Shown here in pieces: positions 58,028-64,000 of a DNA stretch of 64,000 nucleotides (positions within the stretch are counted from its first letter, which is position 1; every line of letters begins with the position of its first letter). This stretch comes from Candidatus Phytoplasma australiense. GTDB lineage: Bacteria; Bacillota_I; Bacilli_A; Acholeplasmatales; Acholeplasmataceae. The position numbers and the translations under genes are program-made. The notes below the pieces were generated by a model. The model was given only the letters and a program-made list of their open reading frames with translations. It had not been told where the DNA came from and did no database searches. Location: the NCBI GenBank assembly GCA_000069925.1, contig AM422018.1:124001-188000 (forward strand), read 5' to 3'.

Positions 58028-58234
58028 ATTATTAACAAATTCTAAGCGAAAAACAAGTGCCAAATTTAGTAAATGAATTTTACTTTGCTACTCGTAAAAC
58101 TTGTTTTTTTTTTTTTTTGATGGTAAAATATAATTAATAGTGGTTTGGTTTTTAAAATAATCACTATTAATTAAATAAATTAAAAAAGTGTTTTATTTTG
58201 ATACATCAAAATAAAGAAAGGAATAATTAAAAAA
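58028..58234 (+). promoter_or_regulatory. conserved leader with 20-bp palindrome, copy 3
   Basis: Same order as at 26340 and 26926: an AAACTTG with T-run, ATATAAT near 58128, TAGTGGTTTGG, then the palindrome with one base changed (TATTTTGATACATCAAAATA, 58194-58213) and AAAGGA before ATG. Confidence 0.7.
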
Positions 58235-58573
58235 ATGAATCAAAACTATCAACAATATCCAGGACAACAACCAAACTATGTCCCCAATGAACAAAAACCA
58301 CATATTTCAATTAAATTTTCTGTAGGGCGTGTATTTTGTTTTATAATTTTAATTTGTGTTTTTGCAACCATAAGAAACGGATATTTTGAATCTTTAGTTG
58401 AAAATACGCCAGAAAATCTTGATTATGTACTAAATCCCAGTGAGGAAAACAAGCAGAAATTGCTTGAGGCTGCTAAAAAATTTGATAAAGATTATGAAAA
58501 ATCTCAATTAATTTCTTGGGCGGCTTGTTTTGTCATTCCTGCTTTGATTTGTTTTTTTGGGAAGAAAGGATGA
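58235..58573 (+). CDS. small two-helix membrane protein, paralogue of 26511, tail lost by frameshift
   Basis: This 112-residue protein is close to the 130-residue protein at 26511 (HISIKFSVGRV, the NPSEENKQKLLEAAKKFDKDYEKS region, LISWAACFVIPALICFF). It stops at TGA 58573 just after the second helix. The missing tail (QNPSHSPTYPQYPPRY) is still present downstream in other frames up to a TAA at 58638, separated by single-base changes. So the C-terminal tail was lost recently. RBS AAAGGA. Confidence 0.75.
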   Translation: MNQNYQQYPGQQPNYVPNEQKPHISIKFSVGRVFCFIILICVFATIRNGYFESLVENTPENLDYVLNPSEENKQKLLEAAKKFDKDYEKSQLISWAACFVIPALICFFGKKG

Positions 58574-58701
58574 AAAAGGTTTTTATTCAAAATCCCTCAC
58601 ATTCACCTACATATCCACAATATCCACCAAGATATTAAAACAGATAAAAAAATAAAGCATTTTTTTAGAAATACAAAATAAAATCAAAGGAACGGAAAAA
58701 A

Positions 58702-59595
58702 ATGGAACCAATAAACAATAAAGAAACTGTATATAATAAAAATGGATCAGTTGCTGGTACCAATGAATATAACCCCCTAACAGGCAACAAGACCAAATAC
58801 ATCACTCATCACCCCGATGGCTCAGTTGATTGCATTATTGAATTTGACCCAACCACAAGAAATCGAACCAAATACACCAAATTTACTGAATACAACCCCG
58901 AAAGCAAAGATATTTGGGCTAAAAGAGATGCAATCATTTGTATCAGAGAATACAACCTTGAAACAGGTAAACAAATCAAACACACCCAATACTTCCCCAA
59001 TGGAGAAACAATTTGGTATATCAAAGAATATAACCCCCAAACAGGTGCATTAATCAAAGAGACCAAATACAACGAATACGATATCAATGAAGCTAACAAA
59101 ATCGCTAAAGACGTCTTTGCATACAACCCCCAAACAAACCAAAAGACTAAGTTAACTACATACAAAAAAGACGGTACGATTGATGATATAACTGAATATG
59201 AATACGACCCTCGAACAGGCAAACGCATCAAATGGAGCTTTCGTTCATACAATTTCGACGGTAAAACAATTAGATACATTGAGGAATATGATCCTGAAAC
59301 AGGTAAAAAAATCAAAGAAACTCAATATGACAAAGATGGATTTTGGTTCACCAATGAATACGATCGCACAACAGGGAACCGAATCAAACAAATCCAACAC
59401 GATCCTGATAGCAAACGAATTTTTTGTATCATCTACTATGACCCTCATACAGGCGAAGTAACCAATCAATACTTTTACGACACCAATGCAACTAGATACA
59501 ACAGGATGCAAGGTTCGACTAATCCACAAAAATGGATTATTGGTACGGGTATTGTATTTGGTGTGATACTTGTAATAAAAATGATAATGATGTAA
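58702..59595 (+). CDS. DUF2963-like repeat protein with a C-terminal membrane anchor
   Basis: This 297-residue protein consists of about eight imperfect repeats of about 25 residues of the form EYxPxTGxxIKxTxYxxDGxxxxI, resembling phytoplasma DUF2963 proteins. The repeats are likely to form beta-hairpins. There is no N-terminal signal; a hydrophobic helix (IGTGIVFGVILVIKMIMM) ends the protein, so it may be tail-anchored. RBS AAAGGAACGG is before ATG 58702. Several long frames on both strands are shadows of the repeat composition. The function is unknown. Confidence 0.85.
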   Translation: MEPINNKETVYNKNGSVAGTNEYNPLTGNKTKYITHHPDGSVDCIIEFDPTTRNRTKYTKFTEYNPESKDIWAKRDAIICIREYNLETGKQIKHTQYFPNGETIWYIKEYNPQTGALIKETKYNEYDINEANKIAKDVFAYNPQTNQKTKLTTYKKDGTIDDITEYEYDPRTGKRIKWSFRSYNFDGKTIRYIEEYDPETGKKIKETQYDKDGFWFTNEYDRTTGNRIKQIQHDPDSKRIFCIIYYDPHTGEVTNQYFYDTNATRYNRMQGSTNPQKWIIGTGIVFGVILVIKMIMM

Positions 59596-59599
59596 ATAA

Positions 59600-59840
59600 A
59601 ATAATCAATATCAAATACAATCACCAAACAGGTGAAAAAAATAGTTGTTAAATTCGGAGTTCCTTGCACTTTCAAAGCATCTGTTTCCGAAGTTAAATTC
59701 ACTAACGAAATAGGTGTTCAATAAGTCCAAGACGTTATGAGTTAAATTTTGGTGGCACATATTTTTCTGATCACAACGTTAAAAAAACCAAAAAAACATC
59801 AAAACCACGAAAGAAAAAAAGAAAACTAAAATGTACTTAA
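59600..59840 (+). pseudogene. broken gene remnants after the DUF2963-like gene
   Basis: Frame changes separate three pieces: IKYNHQTGEK (a DUF2963-like end), KIVVKFGVPCTFKASVSEV, and RYELNFGGTYFSDHN followed by a very basic tail to the TAA at 59838. None has a start or ribosome site. They probably come from a decayed neighbouring gene. Confidence 0.4.
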
Positions 59841-59877
59841 CAACTAAAATCAACAGAAAGGAACTAATAAAAAAAAT

Positions 59878-60042
59878 ATGATAAAACCCCGCCAACCACT
59901 TCATTCCCGAACAGACAACAAAATCAAATACACTAATTATAATGAAGATGGATCAATTAACTACATTGGGGAATATGAACACGATCCAATTACAGGCAGA
60001 CGAATCAAAAAGACCAAATACTGGAGAGATGATGTTTTTTAG
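59878..60042 (+). pseudogene. short DUF2963-like fragment cut by a repeat
   Basis: 54 codons (MIKPRQPLHSRTDNKIKYTNY...EYEHDPITGRRIKKTKYW) with one full DUF2963-like repeat. The frame ends at TAG 60042, inside the left arm of an inverted repeat (60023-60109). I infer truncation by insertion or rearrangement. AGAAAGGA lies about 15 bases upstream. Confidence 0.5.
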
Positions 60043-60109
60043 ACATTTTTTGTTTTAAAAATATTCTTTAAAACTAAAAAAATAATAGATAATTTCATAT
60101 CTTTTCAAA
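60023..60109 (+). repeat. long inverted repeat, left arm (family B)
   Basis: About 87 bases (from GGAGAGATGATGTTTTTTAG to CATATCTTTTCAAAT) are almost exactly the reverse complement of 60633-60719. The family B core also occurs at about 18110, 18665, 40580 and 45225. Confidence 0.85.
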
Positions 60110-60632
60110 TCAAAAAAACTGGGCTGCTAAAATAACTAGGACACTTTTGAATTTTTTTAAAAAATTAAGACTGACTTATTTTTAGTCGGTCTTTTTTTCT
60201 TTTTAAACTTAAAAAAAGATTTTATTAAATTAAAAAAATATCTTTGCGGTTGAGATTATCTAAAAGCTCTTGGCGGCTTTGGCATTGGCAAGGGGCCAAT
60301 CCTTGATGAATTAATTTCAGTCTTTCGCGATTTTAATATTTTATATCATCATTCAATAATGTCAATGAATTCCTCTTTGGGGGGCGAGATGTTAAAAAAT
60401 ACTACACAACTTTTTTTCTTTTTTAAAAAAAATTAGGACCAACTGTTGTTTTTTCTTAAAAATATGCAAATCAATTTGATTATTTATATAATACTTTTTT
60501 AGAATCATTATTTTGAATCATCAAATTATTAAATGAGAACTTTTATCTTTACTTAATGATTTTTTTTAAAGGGATTGGGTTGCTGAAATAATTAGGACAC
60601 TTTTTAGTTTAATTAATTTGTTTTGTTAATTT
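60110..60632. other. interior of the long inverted repeat
   Basis: It contains IS-end motifs TGGGCTGCTAAAATAACTA (60120) and TGGGTTGCTGAAATAATTA (60576) in the same orientation, a terminator hairpin at 60167, a partial GGACCAACT hairpin near 60438, and a GC-richer stretch at about 60250-60310 without a gene. Confidence 0.55.
60167..60199 (+). terminator. AAGACTGACT/AGTCGGTCTT hairpin
   Basis: GACTGACT / AGTCGGTC stem followed by seven T, next to an IS-end motif as at 15581-15660. Confidence 0.65.
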
Positions 60633-60719
60633 GAAAAGATATGAAATTATCTATTATTTTTTTAGTTTTAAAGAATATTTTTAAAACAAAAAATGTCTAA
60701 AAAACATCATCTCCCCAGA
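60633..60719 (-). repeat. long inverted repeat, right arm (family B)
   Basis: Reverse-complement partner of 60023-60109, about 520 bases away. Confidence 0.85.
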
Positions 60720-60774
60720 TTTTTTCAAATTGTGATTATATATTTTCAAAAAAAACGCAGTTGGAAGAGACAAA

Positions 60775-60801
60775 AAATAATAAAGGCCCACAAAGGCCTT
60801 T
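60775..60801 (-). terminator. terminator of the DEAD-box helicase gene
   Basis: On the minus strand, AAAGGCC / GGCCTTT forms a 7-bp stem around TTTGTG-like loop, followed by ATTATTTTTT. It lies 15 bases after the stop. Confidence 0.8.
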
Positions 60802-60815
60802 TCTTTTATCTTTTT

Positions 60816-62510
60816 TTATTCTTTTTTATTGATAACTAAAATTTTGTTTTGGAAGCGAATGTCTGATTTATTTTTCATTTGATTCCAAAAACGACTCGGA
60901 ATTTCAAAAATAGTTTCATGGGTTAAATGTTTGATATTGCCAATGTTTTTACCATAAATTTGGTACTCATCTTTTAATAATCGAATCAAAACAGTTGGGT
61001 TAATATTATCTTTTTTACCAAGGTTAATTGTTGCTTCAATGAAGTCATTTCTTTTTTGACTATAGGAATTATAAGAATTATAGGAATTATAAGAATTATA
61101 GGAGCTAAATTTTGGATTCTGGAAACGTTTTTCTCCAAATCTTCTATTACCAAAAGAATTGTTATTAAATGTTTCTCTTGGAGTAAATGTCATTCTTGGA
61201 GGTATAATATCTGTATAATTTTTTGCTTTTGGTTGGATGTTTGTTAATAAACCTTGAATGATTTGTTCAGAAGAAAATTTTTGTAATAATTTTTCAATCA
61301 TTGGATTATTAGCGTTTTCTTGGCTATTTTTTTCAATAATATCTATTACTTTTTGTTCAAAGTTTTCCAAAATTTGTTTTTTGATTTCTTCAACTGAAGG
61401 AATTTCTAAGAATTTTACTTTTTCTTTTAAATAATATTCTAATTTTTTGAGTTGACTGAATTTTCTTGGACTGATAAAACTATAAGCCAAACCTTTTTTG
61501 CCTGCGCGTCCAGTTCTTCCGATTCTGTGGACATAAACTTCATCTTCGTGAGGTAAATCATAGTTAACTACCATTTTGATGTCAGAAATATCAATCCCTC
61601 TTGCAGCCACATCGGTTGCGATTAAGATTTTTATTTTTCCTTTGCGGAAATTATTCATGACATATTGTCTTTGATTTTGTTTTAAGTCTCCGTGAACAGC
61701 ATCAGCTAAAAACCCTTTGTCTTGTAAAAAAGAAGTAATTTCATCCACGTCTTTTTTGGTGTTGGCAAATAGAATGGTTGAATAATCTCTTTTTAAGTCT
61801 AATAAACGAACTAATAACTTGTTTTTATCAAATTCTTTGACTAAAAAATAATATTGTTCAATTGCGTTAACGGCAAGTTTTTTAACAGGAACTTGTAAAA
61901 TTTTAGTGTTTTTTTGGTATTTGCTTGCAATTTGTTTGATGGAAGGAGGAAGAGTGGCAGAAAATAAAACAGTTTGTCTTTCTTCTGGGATTTGTTTTAA
62001 TATAGTTTCTAAAGCTTCTTGAAATCCCATTTTTAACATTTCATCGGCTTCATCTAAAGTTAAAATTTTTAACGCTGATAAATCAATTTTGCCTCTTTCT
62101 ATGTGGTCAATCACTCTTCCTGGAGTTGCAATAATTAAATGTGGTTTACTTTCTAAAGCTCTAAATTGTTTAGTGTAGGATTCACCACCAAAAACAACTG
62201 CAATTCTAATTTGCGGGTAATAACGTAGTAATTTTTTCAACTCTTCATAAACTTGCAAAGTTAATTCTCTAGTAGGGCATAAAATTAAACTTTGAGTTTT
62301 AGATAATTTATAATCAATTTTTTCAATAATAGGGATTCCAAAGGCAAAAGTTTTTCCTGTTCCTGTTTGCGCTTGTCCAATTACATCGTGTCCTTGGATA
62401 ATTTCTGGGATCACTAAAGCTTGAATGGGTGTTGCTTCGATAAAGTTAAGCTCTTGCAAAGCTTTTTTAGTTTGTTCTAAAATAGGTAATTGTTCGAATA
62501 AAATATTCAT
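60816..62510 (-). CDS. deaD: DEAD-box RNA helicase
   Basis: This 564-residue ATP-dependent RNA helicase probably acts in ribosome assembly and mRNA decay. The Q motif region (FIEATPIQ), AQTGTGKTFAF, PTRELTLQ, ATPGRVIDH, DEAD in TLDEADEMLKMGF, SAT, ARGIDI and HRIGRTGRAGKKG are all present. A Tyr-Asn-Ser repeat linker is followed by a C-terminal RRM-like DbpA/CsdA RNA-binding domain (FIEATINLGKKDNINPTVL...). The frame opens at 62573, but ATG 62510 with GAGGAAA before it is preferred. Confidence 0.95.
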   Translation of the reverse strand: MNILFEQLPILEQTKKALQELNFIEATPIQALVIPEIIQGHDVIGQAQTGTGKTFAFGIPIIEKIDYKLSKTQSLILCPTRELTLQVYEELKKLLRYYPQIRIAVVFGGESYTKQFRALESKPHLIIATPGRVIDHIERGKIDLSALKILTLDEADEMLKMGFQEALETILKQIPEERQTVLFSATLPPSIKQIASKYQKNTKILQVPVKKLAVNAIEQYYFLVKEFDKNKLLVRLLDLKRDYSTILFANTKKDVDEITSFLQDKGFLADAVHGDLKQNQRQYVMNNFRKGKIKILIATDVAARGIDISDIKMVVNYDLPHEDEVYVHRIGRTGRAGKKGLAYSFISPRKFSQLKKLEYYLKEKVKFLEIPSVEEIKKQILENFEQKVIDIIEKNSQENANNPMIEKLLQKFSSEQIIQGLLTNIQPKAKNYTDIIPPRMTFTPRETFNNNSFGNRRFGEKRFQNPKFSSYNSYNSYNSYNSYSQKRNDFIEATINLGKKDNINPTVLIRLLKDEYQIYGKNIGNIKHLTHETIFEIPSRFWNQMKNKSDIRFQNKILVINKKE

Positions 62511-63156
62511 AATTTCCTCATTTCTTTCTTTTTTTGAATTATACAAGTAAAAATATAAAATGTTTTTGCTCAAGCGCTTAATGAATATTTTTAAAAATTG
62601 CTTTAAGAAATTTGAATGATGATCGAAAAAAAATTATTTTCCAATTATTGCTTTTCAAGTTAATCCAAAAAATTTTTGTTGAAATTAAAAGAGTTTTTTA
62701 TAAAACAAGCAAAAAGACCGCTTTTAAAAAAATTTATTTTTCATAAAATAACTTTATTTTTTTGTAATGTTTTTTGTTTTTAACATTTATAAATTTTTAC
62801 TGTATCTTTTATATTATACTTTTAAAAGTATTAAAAAACACTTCTTTTTTTATCTTTTATAATTTTTTCCTTCATAAACTTCTTTTATTTTCTTTTTTTG
62901 TAATTTTGATGGAATATAAAAGGAGCATAATTCTTAAAAAAAGGTGGGGTTCAATAAATAAAAAATTGTTCGTAAGTTTTTACGTATTCCAGAATCATAA
63001 AAAAACTAACTAAAAAAAATTATTCCGAAGAAACTCTGAAAACTTAAAATAAGTATTACCCAAAGAAATCCTTAAATTGAAGAATTTAAGTTATTAAAAA
63101 AAATTATTTTAAAGATAACAGTTGAAGTGCAAAAAAAGTGAAAAAAGCATATAAAA
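62511..63156. other. intergenic region upstream of the helicase
   Basis: A Phe-rich open stretch at 62774-63013 has no ribosome site and is not called. The region contains the helicase promoter on the minus strand, which I could not fix. Confidence 0.45.
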
Positions 63157-63187
63157 AAAAGAGCCTAAGGAAAATATAGGCTCTTTT
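63157..63187. terminator. bidirectional terminator
   Basis: AAAAGAGCCTA / TAGGCTCTTTT 11-bp stem with a 9-nt loop. On the minus strand it is followed by extra T and ends the gene at 63197. Confidence 0.85.
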
Positions 63188-63196
63188 GAGAGGGGT

Positions 63197-64000
63197 TTAG
63201 TTAAAAGGGATATTAGGAAGAATGATGTTTTTAGTTTGGGCGTCCGCTTTGATTTGGGTGTATTTGGTGTTTGCTTGGCGGGCGGTTTCTTCTTTGTTTC
63301 TGTGGATATTAGAATACATTCTCGATATTTCTTTAACTACAGTTGAGATTTTTTCTAATTCTTCATTTGTTGATTTTAATTTAGAAAAAGTAGGGTATAA
63401 AAGGTTTCTTGATTCTATTTGTTGAACAGACTCCTTGATCCTTTGTTCAACTGTTGTTTTTTCTTCTTTTAATTTGTTATTTAATTTTGTTAAATTATTT
63501 AAAGGAGAAAATTCAGGGCGATTATATAATTCTTTTTCTTTTTTAATATATTTTCGTTCTACAGTTGAACAATCTTTATGATGCTCGTTGTTTGTTTCAA
63601 ACGCACTAATGTAAAAATTTAAAAATTTGCGTCGATCTCCTAGTTCGTAATTTAAACCATTCAAATTAGAAGATGTGAAAACTAAAGGGTCTGTGATTTG
63701 TTTTTGTGAAGCATAAGAGTGGTTTTTGAAATCATAGTTAAACAATGTTTCGAGTTCTTGAGAAAGTAAATCGTTTTCAGCAGAAAGGTGGTTTATTTCT
63801 TCAGTAGAGTCGGTTGGGGATTGAGGAGATGATGAAGAATTGGGGTTTGGAGTGTTTGTGTAAAATTGAGGGGTTGTTGGTGATTGTGGAGAAGAGGAGG
63901 AATTTGATGTGTTTTTATTATTTTTTTCATCTTGAGGTTTGAAATTGGAAGATGGTAAAGAATTATCGCCTGAAAAATCAGATGGATTTCCTGAAGTTCT
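63197..64000 (-). CDS. coiled-coil protein with a Ser/Pro/Asn-rich linker, runs off the window
   Basis: The frame is open without a stop to base 64000, giving 267 codons of an incomplete gene. A start at TTG 63745 would be artificial because the frame continues upstream. The N-terminal visible part is a low-complexity Ser/Pro/Asn/Gln linker (PQSPTTPQFYTNTPNPNSS). After it come LSAENDLLSQELETL and a long charged region with predicted coiled-coil (LTKLNNKLKEEKTTVEQRI, IESRNLLYPTFSKLKSTNEELEKI). The stop is followed by the hairpin at 63157. The missing N-terminus could hold a signal or membrane segment. The function is not known. Confidence 0.75.
   Translation of the reverse strand, partial: RTSGNPSDFSGDNSLPSSNFKPQDEKNNKNTSNSSSSPQSPTTPQFYTNTPNPNSSSSPQSPTDSTEEINHLSAENDLLSQELETLFNYDFKNHSYASQKQITDPLVFTSSNLNGLNYELGDRRKFLNFYISAFETNNEHHKDCSTVERKYIKKEKELYNRPEFSPLNNLTKLNNKLKEEKTTVEQRIKESVQQIESRNLLYPTFSKLKSTNEELEKISTVVKEISRMYSNIHRNKEETARQANTKYTQIKADAQTKNIILPNIPFN

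Noticed and set aside
58809-59529. Several long overlapping frames on both strands in the DUF2963-like gene
   Set aside because: Shadows caused by the repetitive codon pattern of the real gene.
62774-63013. 79-codon frame upstream of the helicase
   Set aside because: No ribosome site, low-complexity hydrophobic start, no recognised motif.

Overview
The window is a very AT-rich stretch of a phytoplasma-type (Mollicutes, Acholeplasmatales) chromosome. Reasons: UGA is used as an ordinary stop codon (many ATGA overlaps end genes with TGA, and Trp is TGG), Bacillus-like gene clusters survive (prfA-ywlC, gdpP-rplI-dnaB, rpsF-ssb-rpsR), and there are phytoplasma-style features: DUF2963-like repeat proteins, an IS3-type tra5-like transposase, a stray sigma-factor fragment and an FtsH paralogue as found in potential mobile units, ECF and Pot importers, and long decayed intergenic regions. 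The species is inferred only; the gene content fits the 'Candidatus Phytoplasma asteris' group.

Layout. 0-3.8 kb: a heterodimeric ABC exporter behind a triplicated leader. 3.8-9.5 kb: decayed DNA, then three tandem paralogues of an unknown membrane-anchored family with copied promoters and terminators (one frameshifted, one with a TTG start). 9.7-15.4 kb: hemolysin-III-like protein, ackA, tRNA-Ser, a small unknown gene and priA. 15.4-21.6 kb: an accessory block with a small inverted-repeat element, a ~154-bp tandem array, a secreted protein that I read as a possible circularly permuted OTU-type cysteine protease, a transposase between ~82-bp direct repeats, several long perfect palindromes and a truncated sigma factor. 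21.8-25.9 kb: metG, a frameshifted DUF2963-like gene and pepA. 26.4-27.6 kb: two small membrane proteins under a shared promoter/palindrome module that recurs at 58.2 kb. 28.5-32.6 kb: potABCD. 33.6-35.2 kb: an FtsH-like protease. 36.9-39.8 kb: a 968-residue membrane protein with one active-looking and two apparently dead trypsin-like domains. 40.9-44.5 kb: an ECF importer. 45.4-57.8 kb: housekeeping genes valS, engB, holA, ywlC, prfA, dnaB, an in-frame GdpP-L9 fusion, rpsR, ssb and rpsF. 58-60 kb: surface-type repeat proteins and remnants. 60.8-62.5 kb: a DEAD-box helicase. From 63.2 kb to the edge: a coiled-coil protein that runs out of the window.

Together the genes describe a host-dependent cell that imports polyamines and vitamins, makes ATP through acetate kinase, and keeps a minimal replication and translation set. 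Between these cores lie islands of small membrane-anchored proteins, proteases and mobile-element debris that could act at the host interface. The accessory islands share several dispersed repeat families, which I list individually.
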